Source of the DNA: Eucalyptus grandis
Taxonomy: Eukaryota > Streptophyta > Magnoliopsida > Myrtales > Myrtaceae
Direction of reading: 5' to 3'
Assembly: GCF_016545825.1 (NCBI RefSeq)
Contig: NC_052620.1
Coordinates: forward strand, 9,982,001-10,046,000
DNA: 64,000 nucleotides
Shown here: one piece after another, positions 21,500-34,860 of the stretch
How the letters are laid out: each line of letters opens with the position of its first letter
Numbering within the stretch: the first letter of the stretch is position 1
Notes under the pieces: generated by a model
The model's database searches: none
What the model saw: only the letters and a program-made list of their open reading frames with translations
What the model was told of the DNA's origin: nothing
Made by a program: the position numbers and the translations under genes

Positions 21500-21990
21500 C
21501 ACTAAGAAATAATAGGATAAGTATGTTGGAAGTTTTAAAAATGGAAGTACAATTGAGTTATAAAACTTTCAAAAAGTGCAATTAAGTCCTAAAACTTATT
21601 ACGGAAATGCAGTTGAGCCCTAAAAATTTTAAAAAGTACAATCAAGTCCTAAAATTTGTTAGATTAGTCAAATCTAAGTTATTCCGTTGATTGTACTTTT
21701 TGAAAGTTTTTAGGCTTGATTGCATTTTCAAAATAAGTTTTAGGACTTGATTACAATTTTTGAAAGTATTAGAATTCAATTGCACTTTTGTGACAAATTT
21801 TAGGACATCTAATACTCTTATAAAAAAAATCTACATAGGATCCTTAAATTGCACTTTTCAACGTAAGTTTTAAAACATAATTTCATTTTTAATTGAACCG
21901 AATGAATATTTTAGGACTCAAATAAACTTTTATCAAATGATAAGGACTTGATTGAACTAACTAAAAAATTTGAGACTTGATTGGAATCCT
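21500..21990. repeat. Inverted, periodic AAGTCCTAAAA repeat (also at 29940-30380)
   Basis: The phrase AATTGAGTCCTAAAACTTT is repeated about every 45 bp on one side and its complement on the other (TTTTAGGACTTGATTGCA), with a turn near 21680. This forms a large imperfect hairpin, the layout of a non-autonomous DNA-element terminus. The same structure exists in block D. Confidence 0.55.
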
Positions 21991-23519
21991 GCATAAGATT
22001 TAGGACTTGTTGACAACTGTACCTTTACGATCCTACCATTCAACTATGTTCTTATTTTTGTAAGCCATATCATATTTCGCATATATGATCAATTTGATAG
22101 ACCTACTCGATCTTACAGGAATCTTCTACGGTTGCACACTCAAGTTATTACTTTTTGATCTCGTGTTGTTGTTGTTCATGAATAACTTGATTATTTTGAT
22201 ACACAGATAGAAATATCACTCATAAGGAACTCATTTGAAAAACTACTACGTAAGATATTTAAATAGTTAGTGAACATGTCATATCATGGAGTCATCGTAG
22301 GCAGCTTGAATGTTACTAATTTTTATATTATTAAAAAAAATACATCGTAGAATATCGGTATAATAACTTGATATTTAATATAAGACAAATAGAGATTCAA
22401 TCAAAATGCGTCATGAATTGTCTTCAATCATAATAGACTTTTATTAAATGATAAGGACTTGATTGAACTAACTTCAAAATCTGAGACTTGATTGTAATTT
22501 GTACATAAGATTTGGGACTTGTTGACTATTGTATTGTTATGATCTTACCATTCAACTATGTTCCTATTTGTGTAAGTCATATCATATTTTGCATATATGA
22601 TCAATTTGATATAACTACTAGATCTTAGAGGGAATCTTCTACAATTTCACACCCAAATATTACCTTTGATCTCGTGTAATCGTTACTCATTATAACTTGA
22701 TTATTTTTATACACAGGTAGAAATATCACTCATAAGGAACCCATTTGAAAAACTATTATGTACAATATTTAAATAGTTAGTGAACATGTTATATCACGGA
22801 ATCACTGAAGGCGGTGATAGATTTAGCCGATTGACTTGTATGATACTACTTTTCATTTTTTTTTTTAAAAAGGGCAAAGAAAATCAGTATAATAAATTGA
22901 TATCAAATATAGGACAAAATGGAGATTCAATCAAAATGCATCATGAGTTGTCTTCGACCTTTTTCCACCATTGCGGGAAACTCATCCATCTTCAACAATC
23001 GCTTCTCAGCTAGTGAATCATTTTAATTCCTTTTGTGATTATTTTCTTCAAAAACAGCTAAAACTAGTTACTCTCTCGATATCTATCTTTTACGTAATAT
23101 TTATAAAAATTTTGATCTTGAGCACTTCATGCAAATTATACATCATGCTATAAGTTATCAGAAAAAAAGAAGTTGCATTGTCTTTTCTTTTTAGCCATCA
23201 AGTTATCTTTTAGCAACTGGTCACTTCAAACATACTTAAAATTATATTTGGGAGTATTTTACAAAAAGATAATGAAGAGAGATAATTGCAACGGGATTAG
23301 TCATTGTTTATAAAAGTTGTCGGCCATTCAAGGAGCCCAAAATCCATTGAGGAAATTGGGCTTCCTATATTATGAAGGATCTCTATTGAGTATTCCTATA
23401 AAGGACCAAATTTGAAAAAAAGCCCTAACTTTAGGTCCAATCTCAATTATTTCTCAAATTTTTGTTTACTAAAAAGAAATTTCCAACTTTTACTCTAATT
23501 CCAAATTTATCCAAAATTT

Positions 23520-24269
23520 CTTAATAGTTGGACGGTAATGTAGATGCAAAGATTTAACCAAAAGAGTTGTTTGAACTACTCTATAACACCTCAAATTTTA
23601 TGAACTACAATTCGCTATATAGCACCTTGAAATCCTAGGTTTAGGTAATCCACAATATACAAACACGATCATAAACTTAAAACACTAAATTGGAGTTACT
23701 ACTAATTGATTTGGATTATGTCAATTGGACATCTAAATGTATGTGATAAGGAAATTGGTGTTTGAAAATCTACAAATCTTAAGTTGGGGATTCGATGACG
23801 CATCGATGGATTCACATCCGGCAATGATCTTTTAATTCAGTTTGAAATATATTATGACCATAAAAAAAAGATAAAAATGGCAATTACGATTTTCTGTGAA
23901 AAAAATATAGAGGACTACTGTTTGATTATCCTCACTAACAAAATTGTGAAAAAGAAGAAGGAAAAAGTCATGGCCTTATCTTTCCTCCGACAAACCGACA
24001 TCACCATTGAGAGAGAAAATCGAACTTTCTGTCGGTGAATATTCTTTTTTTTTCACCAGAAAAGCACAATAGGACTAATCAGTCACTTTCAATCTTTCTG
24101 GAATGCCAAAAGAAGGATGTGGTGGAAGCATGCTCAAGCTCAATCTTATTTTATTCAAATAAAGTCACTGGAAAGGCAACTTTGATAATACATGATTCTG
24201 TAAAAAGATTACCGATCTGTTCTTGGTATTCATGATGACATAATCCGCTTGATGAGGATGAAAATCAAA
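23520..24269. other. No gene seen; 3' flank of GH5 copy 2
   Basis: AT-rich sequence past the end of block D' homology. It would contain the polyadenylation region of the minus-strand GH5 gene, whose stop codon is at 24270-24272. No repeat or gene recognised. Confidence 0.5.
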
Positions 24270-27200
24270 CTAGATCTTTATGAGACCGTCTTGAATCATC
24301 CGCTTGAGATTCCAGGTATCGTCCTTGCACCTATAAGACCAATACGCCCACCCAAAAGTGGCACGCCCGTAAACATCTTGCTGAGCCTTGGCAAACTTTC
24401 CCGAATCCTCCTTTGTTTTCCCGTCCAATGTCGAGGTCCATTCCCCTGCAAAAAGCCAATTTAGCTCGCAAAATGTCATGACATGTATGTACTCTAGCGC
24501 ACGCGTCATGTGTACCTGTATGCTCTATATTAAACATGCTCCTGTTGCTTTCTAACCACATGGTAGGACTCACCAACAAAGCTCAAGGAGCCGTTTGCCG
24601 GGGTTACGTTGCTCAGATCGGAAGCTCTTTCGTTATAGATGTAGTCAATGTTCTGCTGCAGACTCCACTGTTGAAACATCGGATCAAAGAGGTTGTAGTA
24701 ATGCAGGTCGATGACGACTCGGCTCAAGCCTCTCACGAACTGAAGGAGCTCTTGCGAGTCGGCTGGTCCCAACCGGTTGGACATGATGACATAAGCATTC
24801 GAAGTGTGACTCCTCACGGCCTCGTAACCTAACTGGTAGTATTTAGTAAGATCCTCGTACGTGACACCTGGAGCTAGAGGCTCGTTCATCAGCTCGATCG
24901 CAACCAATGCCGGGTGGTTGCCATATCTACTTGACAATCATAAGGAGAATGCTATGAAACATCTGATTATAAGATCTAGCATACTAAATATTAATACCAA
25001 TGGTTGCGATTCATCAGCAATACTAAAGAGATATTTGTCATGAGGGATTTGTTTAAATTGAGAACTCATCTGCCAGACCTTGCTGCTAGGAAGTCTATAA
25101 CTTTCACGGTCTCCTCAATGTGAGAGTCACCCCATTCCAGAAATCCATCTCTCGATGCGCTATGAAATTGGCCGTTTTGAGATCCCGGAGCAGCGTGGAG
25201 ATCAACTATTACCTTCATACCATGCTTCCTGCAAAAAAAGAAAAATTCAATTATTCAAGGTTAGACTCACAAGAATCTTGTAACTTCGATGGACCGACTT
25301 AAGCAAAGACTGGCTTCCTATAAAGATCCTCCACTGCACACTTTCTGTTGGAGTTATTCAACTAAGATGTAAAAGTAGCGAAAGTTGCGTACGCTGCCCA
25401 TGTAAATGCGTTGTCCAGTGCATTCAGCGAGCCTCCCACAAAGGCACTGGCGGCGCCGGATCATACGCAATCCACCATCCTACTGGAATCCTCACGGCAG
25501 TTAGACTATTGGCCGCCATAAATTCAAAGTCCTGCTCAGTAATGTAACTGTTCCAATGATCCTGCAGAGCAAATTTGTTCAGAGATTACTGATCTACTTA
25601 GTCAATGTATTACCATTTCGTGCTTACTTTGCCACTAATTAATTAAGGATTACCCGTAGGTGTTTTGGGGCAGCACTGGGGCCATATCCATTTGTTATTT
25701 GGTATTCACCTTGTAAACCGCCGACAATGTTCATTTCAAAGATCGATGGGTCATTGTCATCCCAACTCGAGCCTCCAGTATAATCTGCCGTCACTTCCGT
25801 CAGCGACTTTGCCTGATCATCCATACTATATTAGAGAAAATCACATAAATCAATGTGATTGTATCCAATTAATAACCGGGGAATATGGGGACTCTATCGA
25901 TTATCTTTGATCAGGAATTTTGGATGATGGAATGGAAATGCTTTTGTAATCAAACAGTTTCTTTCGATTAAGAGTAAAGTAATGTCGTTGCGGATATGAC
26001 TGTTTCTTTCATTTTATGAGGCCTTGCCGTTGCAAAAATGTGTTTATGGTTTATAGAGGACGTAAGTTTACTCGTCGTATTGCGTGGAGTGTCGCTGTTG
26101 TTTTTCAAGCAAACTAGGGGTGCTCATCACGTCCTCTCAGCGTCAAGAAAGTGCGGAAAGCGCCCATGTAAGACGTCACAGAACAGTAGATCTCAACGCG
26201 AGTGCCATGCGACGTCACAGAACAGTAGATCTCAACACGAGTGCCATGCCGCGTTTCATACAAACACCATTGGACTAATGCATGACAGTTTCTTATTTTT
26301 ATCAAAGTCTACTTGGGTCTTGATCTTATATTAACGTGATGGGTGCAATAAATTAACAACAGATAGCTTCGTCTAATTTCTGCCGTGTAACTGGCAATGC
26401 AGACAAGAACTTTCTATGGTGCTGCGCTATTCTGCACAACAACGTAGTCCTGCGAAATTTGGACGGTCAGAGTGAAGAGATTATTGTCAACGATTTGATG
26501 ACAAATCACCACCGACAGACCGTCAAATCGAAAACCACTCACTGTCAACCACTGTATGGGTTAGAACGAAATAGTCGTGAAACCCTCTATGACACCGAAG
26601 ATCAGTCATGTACACCATAATACCATAGTAACTGCAGAAGTCATAGAAGCTGGAACAGGGGAATTACCTGGAGAAACATCCCATTAGATGCTTGAAATCG
26701 AACTCGATTGGGATTGTCCGGTTTCCTGATAATGTCGAAAGTCTCTGAGGCGCTCGGGTTACCAGAAACAGCGACAACCGTTGTTCCTTGGCCTTGCAAT
26801 CCCACAAATTGCCTGTTGAAAACTCTGAGGTTGAATTTTTTGTCGGAAATCCTCCACAGCTGCACCATAGGAAGTGAGCGAAAATTATGTTGGATGGCAT
26901 GTGAATCTTTTGAGCTTGTCTAATGACGATTGTCAATTTGGTGAGACCGAAAGCCACACCCTGAAAGTTTCCCAGTCAGAGGGCTGATCGCGATTGGCGA
27001 CAAGGGTGGCTCCGCCGCCGTTTTCAGCACACAGGAATTTCCCGAGCTTTGTCGACTTGAACTGCACTTGAGTCCCATCCTACCATTGAAACATAAGCAG
27101 GAAAATGGGATTTGGTTCATCTCATTGAAAGAGTGAAGTGATATTTGTATAGACCAAACAAATAACAGTGTATATGCACACACTGGGTGGGGGGAACAGA

Positions 27201-27767
27201 GTTCATATATACAGGTCGAACCAAGTTCATATTTGTATGTCAGAAATCTGGCAAAATGATGGAAAGAAATGTTTCGTTAGAAACAAGTTCTGTTGACATT
27301 TGGCATCTTAATTTGATAAAAGTTTACACCTCTCGTGTTAAAATCATGTGCTAGTACATATAGACATATGCCAAACAAGATCGTTTTGTAACTGTATCAT
27401 TCTCAAATATCTTAAACATTAAACTGTATCTAGCGCAGGCATATGTTATATTGGACCTGAGAAGAAACTTTGCGATCATCCGACAATACTAATCACGAAA
27501 CTATGATAAAAAAGCATGCTAGAGAAAATATAATAACAATCTTTGGAGCATTACCCGATACGCTCTGTTTATCTTTAAAAGCTTACCAAGAGCTGTCCTT
27601 TGAGTCCATCGAACCGAGAAGGCATCATCCACCCCTCGGTGACAAGCCAATTTCGAGGTTCACAGCCTTGAGGGGCAAGTTGAACTCCACGGTCTGGGCG
27701 AGGATCAAGGGACAGAACACCCAGAGAGAAAAAGGAGCAGGAATGAATGGTGATAACAGGGCGCCAT
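24270..27767 (-). CDS. GH5 glucan 1,3-beta-glucosidase-like gene, copy 2 (8 exons, three 1-bp frame losses)
   Basis: Predicted secreted family-5 glycoside hydrolase acting on beta-1,3-glucan-type substrates. Exons on the minus strand: 27767-27587, 27079-26960, 26859-26668, 25812-25654, 25561-25393, 25228-25079, 24926-24574, 24445-24270, all with GT..AG borders and compatible phases. Domains: signal peptide; fascin-like domain (exons 2-4: GKFLCAENGGGATLVAN, FNLRVFNRQFVGLQG); GH5 barrel with AVRIPVGWW, DLHAAPGSQNG, the acid/base Glu in ELMNEPLAPG and the nucleophile Glu in VGEW, split across exons 7/8. Intact phases would give 500 residues, the normal size. However exon 1 is 181 bp (183 expected; losses near 27735 and 27653) and exon 5 is 169 bp (170 expected; loss near 25447). 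As written it is not translatable, either through pseudogenisation or consensus errors. Confidence 0.9.
26172..26250. repeat. Two-copy 39-bp tandem repeat in GH5 intron 3
   Basis: GACGTCACAGAACAGTAGAT and the following bases to GTGCCATGC occur at 26172 and 26211 with one difference. The repeat lies in the intron between exons 3 and 4, just before the start of the part homologous to copy 1 (26278 onward). Confidence 0.75.
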
Positions 27768-27817
27768 TTCTGGCTCGCTTCTTTGCTGTGACATTAAACG
27801 AGAGGGAGGGCCAACAC

Positions 27818-27824
27818 ATTTATA
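27818..27824 (-). promoter_or_regulatory. TATA box of GH5 copy 2
   Basis: TATAAAT on the minus strand, 51 bp upstream of the ATG at 27767, identical in sequence and spacing to copy 1. Confidence 0.6.
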
Positions 27825-27849
27825 GACTAAAAGTCTTCAGGGTTAGAAT

Positions 27850-28600
27850 AATGGTTTTGTGTTGACTTGACCCATTTGAGTGGAGATCCGTGATTGATGT
27901 CTATTATGCAAAAACTCACTCTACACGCTAAGATAAAGAATATTGCATTTGGTCTTAAGACTATGGAGATTAGATCATTTGGACCGTTGATGACATGAGC
28001 TCCAAGATGGAACTCGCATGATTAATATGTCAGATGATATATAGCCCGATGTTTTGTAAATCATGGAATATCTTCTTTCTCTTTTTTAATCCAAAACACA
28101 AGTGTGACTCCCTACTACCTAGAACTCCATGCCTACAGGGCTCATCAAACTATTGACTCCAAACTTTGAACCTATGCAAGTACCTTGATTTAGAATAGTT
28201 TACACACAGTTTAAGTTTCCTCCAATTCCTCCATCGAAAATCTCTCAACACCCCATTGGAAATCTCTCAAGAATCAAGTACCCAAGTGGTTTTCAAGTCT
28301 ATAATTTAGAAAAATAGAAAAAGAAAGGAGAAAAAACTGCATATGAGGATAAAGGATGAGGATCATGGATTGTTATTGCATGAGCTCGGCATATATGACC
28401 TAGAGCACAAGGACTGTCAGATCATATGAAACTCATGTGCAATTCACCTCATCTAACGGTGCATTTGAATTGGGCTTGCATGCACCAGACCTTGCCTGAA
28501 CCTTTCACTCATCATACGTGGTGGTGGACCTCTTGCATTAAATGAGGCTAGCACACCCTATAAAGCTATGCCATAAGCATAAAGTATTCAATGCCTTTTT
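27850..28600. other. Spacer between GH5 copy 2 and block D
   Basis: 27910-28050 matches 1738-1885 upstream of GH5 copy 1 (CAAAAACTCACTCTACACGC, GACATGAGCTCCAAGATGG). 28050-28600 has no counterpart I could see in the first unit and no gene. This is the short version of the spacer that in the first unit has grown to about 17 kb. Confidence 0.6.
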
Positions 28601-31600
28601 AGTATCGCAGCAGGATGCACCATATGGTTAAGACAGAATATGCACTATAGCCCACTTCTCTTGCAAGAAACCAATGAAATTTGTTGGATCCTCCATTTTG
28701 CTCCGAGGCCGGTTGAATGGGTCGAAGGCGTGTTGTCGAAGGCGTGTGGTCCTTCAAGATCATCATCCGACCATTTCGCTTGATCAAAGGCATCATTACG
28801 TGCCGTGGGGGATGGGAGGGGCGGTGCGTGAGTGCTGATGCAAGAAGTCCACGGCCATCCATTTTGTTCTAGTCTTTGCTTGGAGGATCGTTTTGTGGTT
28901 AGTGATTTCTTAGAAGAGAACAGGAAAAAAGAAAAAAAAAAGGAAAGAAACAAGGAAGAATTGCTATTCCAAAGTCAAAAGTGGGCCGAGGAGAAAAGGA
29001 ACGGGCACTCACCACATCGCGACGAGATTTTGAGGGTTCTGGGAAGAAGGCAAGGATTTGATAGAGCACATGGAAGGAGAGAAAAGGAACAGGAACCCGC
29101 TACTCGCTAGCGACTTGGGCCGGACAATGCTTGTTTTTGCATTGCAGTCGTATTGATTACAATGTCATCACAAGAATATTTCGGTACAACTGCTTTGGCG
29201 AGCGAATCAATTCGTTTGAGTTTTAAGTTAAGTCTGCCTTATCGAGTTTCGATTTCACTTTCTAAATTTGTTCTATGTTCATATTATTTTCTTGCGTCGT
29301 GTTAGGGATTGCCACCATGGCTGCATGTTGGATTTTGACCCTTTAGATTGTGTTGTGGGATAATGCACCAAAAGTCCTAAATCCAAAACATTTTAATTTA
29401 GGGTTAATATCACGAAAAATCCAAAACTAGTATACATATGATAAATTCACCAAAAACTAATTTTTTTACCATAAAAAAAAAATCCAAGACTAATACACTT
29501 ATGACAAATTTACTACAAATCTACCAAAAACTTCAAATTGATACATTTGTAATAAATTTATCCTCCATTTGGATTAATACCACAAAAACCCACAAACCAG
29601 TATAATTATGACAAACGGAAAATAAAATCCCAAAATGGTGTACTCATTAATTGTCACGTGCCATCCAATTTAGCAATTTGATGGTTAAACTTAATGGAAA
29701 CTGACAAAAGATAAATTTGTCACAAATATACCATTTTATGAATTTTTGTAATATAAAGAATTAGTTTGAAGTAAAATTATCATAGGTGTGCTAATTTGGA
29801 GGTTTTTTTTTTATAGTATTAACTCTTTAATTTATTCAATTAAGTCTTGGACCTTTTTCTTTAAAAAGTACGATCAAAATCTTTCGATGAATAATCACAT
29901 GAAATTGCCTACATGTCACTAAGAAATGACGGATAAGTATATTGGAAGCCCTAAAATTGGTCATAGAAATGTAATTGAGTTCTAAAATTTTCAAAAAATA
30001 CAATTAAATCATAAATCTTGTCAAAAGTGCAATTGAGTCCTAAAATTTTTAAAAATATAATCAAATTCTCAAACTAATCAAGTTGCTCTAATCAAAGTTA
30101 TTCTGTTGATTGCACTTTTTAAAAGTTTAAAGACTTTATCACACTTTCAAAATAAGTTTTAGGACATGATTACACTTTTTGAAAATTTAAGACTCAATTA
30201 CACTTCCGTGACAAGTTTTAGGATTTCTAGTGCATTTATCCCAAAATAACCTATATGACATCCTTAAATTTCACTTTTCAATATAAGTTTTAGGACCTGA
30301 TTATATTTTTAATATATTTTTAGGAACTAATTCAACCAAATGAATATTTTAAGACTTAGTACCTTTTTAGACTTGATTGAACCAACTCAAAAATTTGAGA
30401 CTTGATTGCAATCCTAATATAAGATTTAGAACTTGTTGACAAATGTATTGTTAAGATTCGACAATTCAACTATGTTCCTAATAGTGTAAGTGATATCATA
30501 TGTCACGCCCTGACCTGCTTCGAGTGCGTGGCAACCCTCGCTTCCATACTATGGTCGTTCGATTGCAATGTCTCAGAAGGCATTGCCGACCCAATTTGCG
30601 ATAACGATAAAATGCACAAGCGAAAACGTAAACAAATCTCCACCCATCATTCAATAGGGATAATAAAAAAACATAATCATATATATAAGCATCATGAGTC
30701 AACATCTCATACACAACAAGTTCAAAAGTTAAACAACTAGCTTCATCACATCCGACACACCTAACCGCATTGCCATGACCTCCTACAAAATGGCCCAGGG
30801 TACACTTACGCCTCTTATACTATGAGGGTGGTCTAAAAAGTGCTAGTAACCCCACTATTACCTAAACCTTAATGGCCTCCGAGATCCATGCCTCCGACTC
30901 AGCGATCAGCTCGGGGTTTGATCTCGAGGTTGAACACCTCCCCATTGGGAATGTCCCCATCCTTGGCATCCCAGCTAATGCCTCCCTTTGAGCCTCCGAC
31001 ACCCGACGAACCGTCAAAGCCACGGATAGGACCATGGCTCTCGTTGCCCACCCAAAAGTACCAAGCCACGATTGGTGTGGCTCGAGGCTAGGACCCTCGT
31101 TAACTCAGACGGTCATGATGTGACACATGTAGTGTGCGTCAGCCCCTCCCGCTACAGGGTACTCAATCACCTCCTTACTATGCTCAATGAGGAGGCCAAA
31201 ATGTATATGATGGAACAACTCAGCCATTCTTAAAGCCTGTAAACATTTCAACAAACAAATATGAGATAAACTCAATGAGTGAATTTCATAGACCTCACAT
31301 AGGGAAGTCATTAACCTCGGAAGCGCCCTAAACAAGCAATTATCTATCGATGGCAAAACATGGCAACGCTCTTCTCACTTTACTCTTACTATTCTCATAA
31401 TAACAAATCTATTAGACAAAGCCATCAATATAGACGCATAGGCAATTCCATAACATATATTCCATGCTCTCGAGCCAAACATACGAATTCATATTATGGT
31501 TCAAGTCATGCAATAATCTAGACTTGAACACATACGAATCTCATGCACTTTCATACCAATATGTCCAAATTATTACAGCCACTTAGGACCTAAGGCCAAT

Positions 31601-34600
31601 CCGAAGGTTCGCAATCATCCGGCGTAACCGGACATCATCTCGCCCCATCGAGCATGACATCATCCTGTGTAATATGCATCAGGATTGTCATACCTATAAG
31701 GAGCTTCATTCTGAAATGAATCCATGAACGACATCCCATTGACTTGGGAGCATTCGAACTGAATCGAGTATCGTCCTATGTAAAATGCATCAGGACGGGT
31801 TCACACCCCACATAAAATGCATCAGGGTCTTAGGTAATCACACAGGCATACCATTACATAATCCATTTCTTATCTTTCTCATTTAACCCATGTGATACTC
31901 ATGAGATATGCCATATCACTCATCAAATGCCACTATGTTACACACTTGCATCATATTACATTATATAATGCATCATTTAGTTCACAAATCCATGGCATAT
32001 AGACTACTTATCAACATAAGATAAAGTCATCATAATCCACAATACGTTCACATCATTATTACGTGTCATCAAATTCATCATATAATCCTTTTTTTATTTA
32101 TATAACATATCACCCTACCATAACGTACCCTAATAATATGCCATAACACAACGTCATGTCATCTCGAACACACGTGACACATAGAACACCTAACATGTAA
32201 CTCATATAACACATATAACTTATAATTCATATAATACATACCCCAAATAAAACATCTAACACATAATCCATATAATACATAACACACATAATACATCTAA
32301 CCAATAATTCCTATATCACATAACCCATATCACGCATTGAGCACATAACACATAATCCATATATAGCATCTAATCTCATAGTATATACCCCCCATAACAC
32401 GTATAGTATATAATAACCTACTATCCTATTATGGCACATACAACAACATATCCACTTTATATAACTCAATCCGATAACTCATCAACCTAAATGTGAGAAC
32501 TAATCATCCTAGGCTCAATAACTTATCACTTTAAAACCCAATAACCTATCAGTAAACGTTCGATTGCCTATCTAAGTCCATTGATCGCTTAGCATGCAAC
32601 ATGCACTTATCACATTAATAACTCATCATTTAACCATAAACAAGTCCTAAACTACTCCATAAATGCAACGAAAGCCCTAATCAAAGGCTAGAAAGCCACT
32701 CACAAACTAATCCGAGCTTTGTAAAATGACAAGGGAGGTAAGACAAAGCGGGACAGTGGCTGGTCACACGTGTACAGTGCGCAGGTGAGCTAGGCTGTGG
32801 CTGGTCGCGGCTCCAGTGGTGGCTCGATGGCGGTCCGGCGATGGTTAAGCATCGGCACAGCCTCCGAGCTTCGCGAGGGACTAAAGCGAAGAAAAAACAA
32901 GCAAGAGGGAGCTGCTGTGAGGGCTGGACAATACCGAACAACCCTTGAGGAGGCTAGTTGGTTGGCTTTGAATGGCAGCGCAAATGGCGGTCCGGTGTCA
33001 AGGTTCGAAGGATGGTCGTCGATAAAGGAAGAACAAGAAGAAAAAAAATGAAGAAACAAGCTTGAAATGGAAATGAAAACAGAGGTGGTGGCTTCAGTAA
33101 TGTCAAGGGGAGAGAGAGGGTGAGTTTGAGAGCATTCAAGTGAGAAAATGAAAGTGAGAGTGAGAGAGGGCAAGAGGCCGACGGTGAAGGAGGAGAGGAA
33201 GGAGAGAGAGAGAAGTCTTGTCCAATTAATGCATTGCATTCCAAGTCTTCCAAATCCCTCAAATTTAGGGTTCCATTTATTGAGGAAGTGACATCTTGAA
33301 AAGGAAAAAGGTGAAAGTGAAGGGGAGATGGGTGGCCGACAGCTTTAGGGGGAGAGGGAGGAGAGACAAGAAGAAATCTTGCTCATAAATGCATATCAAA
33401 TCCCTTGGGCTCATGTCAATTAAGGTAACTTAATAAGCAAAATCCTTGCATTAATGGAAGATAAATTTGCACTCAAGTGACTCGGCTAGGTGGCTTCAAC
33501 CCTCCAAATTGCCACCCAATGCATGCTTGTGTCGACCCTCCTTAGCCAATTTCTATCTTTGCTCTTTTGTCCTTAGGTTAAATGGAAGGCCATTTCGGTC
33601 ATTTCACTGAGATCTTGCACACTATTCACATTGTTTCATGCACTTAATGCCAAGATCTTGTCAAAAGAAAGCTTGATGGGCTTAAAGGGCCCATGGGCCT
33701 CCCATTGGCTGCCCACCCCTTGGGCATGTAGGCCTTGGGCCACACCCTTGGACTCGAGCCCACTTGGGTCCTCATTCATGGCCCGTTTCCTCCTTTATGA
33801 ACTTTTAAGTCTCACTGATTAAAATTGAGTTTTTGCCTCAAAGTGGCATTTCCGATGCCTTCATGGTTTATCAACCCTCAAGATAATCCTGTTCGACGAT
33901 TGCTTGCCAATATAATTCCATTCTGAAAATCAGGTCGGAATGACGATGTCACATCATATCATGCACATATGATCAATTTCATAGGACTACTAGATCTTAG
34001 AGGGAATCTTCAATGGTTTCATGCTTAAAGTTTTTGTTTTTTTTTTAATCTCATGTAGTCATTACTCATCAATAACTTGATTATTTTTGTACATAGAAGG
34101 AAATATTACTCATAAGGAACCCCATTGAAAAACTATCGTGTGTGATATTTAAATAGTTAGTGAACGCATCATAATATGGAATCACCGCAAGCAATGATAG
34201 ATTTAGCCAATTGCCTTGAATGTTACTAATTTCATATTATTAAAAAAATATGTCCATGAATATCAGTATAATAAATTGATATAAAATATAGGACAAAATA
34301 GAGATTCAATCAAAATGCATCATGAGTTGTCTTCAACTTTTTTCCATTGTGGGAAACTCATTCATCTTCAACAATCACTTTTCGGTTGGTGAATTAATTC
34401 CTTTTATGATTATTTTTCTTTGAAAACAGTTAAAACTAGTTACTATATCAATATTTATCTTTTACTTAATATATTAAAAAGCTTAATTTTGATCTTGAGC
34501 AATCCATGCAAGTTATACCTCATGTGACAAAATAAAATAAAGAACTTGCATTGTCTTTTTAATTTCTTTTTAGCCACCAAGTTATCTTTCAGCAACCGAT

Positions 34601-34860
34601 CAATTCAAACATACTTAAAATTATATTTGGGAGTAATTTATGAAAAAAAAATGAAGAAAGATAATTGCAATGAGATTGACCGTTGTTTATAAGAATAGCT
34701 CGACCATTCATGGAACCCAAAATCCATCGAGGAAATTGGGCTTCCTTGTATTATGAAGGATCTCTATTAAGGGCCTAATTTCCTAAAAAGCCCTAACTTT
34801 AGGTCCAATCTAAATTTTACCTTGAATTTTTTTAACTAAAAAGAAACTCTCAACTTCCAC
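28600..34860. repeat. Block D, second copy of the segmental duplication; split by a solo LTR
   Basis: Aligned with 19480-23520 as 28600-30500 plus 33954-34860. It lacks the TRIM found in D' and D' lacks its solo LTR, so both insertions post-date the duplication. Small open frames (28599-28953) are unsupported by any motif. Confidence 0.75.
30501..33953 (-). mobile_element. Solo LTR, 3.45 kb, Ty3/Gypsy-like
   Basis: Plus-strand ends are TGTCACGCCCTGACC and GACGATGTCACA, flanked by the 5-bp repeat TCATA (30496-30500 and 33954-33958). Block D' carries the uninterrupted site near 22580. Read on the minus strand the ends are TGTGACATCG and GGGCGTGACA, a pattern common in large Gypsy LTRs of the Del/Tekay kind. 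There is no second LTR, primer site or pol. 31860-32430 is a degenerate ATAACACATAAT-type AT-rich repeat. Open frames inside (32681-33262) are low-complexity. Confidence 0.82.

Larger units (their letters stand above)
19480..23520. repeat. Block D', first copy of a segmental duplication (second at 28600-34860)
   Basis: Apart from its TRIM (20344-21045) the block aligns with 28600-34860. Shared phrases include TTGGAGGATCGTTTTGTGGTTAGTGATTTCT, the ATTTTAGGAC/AAGTCCTAAAA repeats, GATCTTAGAGGGAATCTTC and CCCAAAATCCATTGAGGAAATTGGGCTTCC. The open frames near 19496-19865 are shadows of this duplicated non-coding sequence. Homology fades near 23520, about 750 bp before the GH5 stop codon. Confidence 0.75.

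Noticed and set aside
32681..33262. Serine/proline-rich ORFs
   Set aside because: Inside the 3.45-kb solo LTR and low in complexity.
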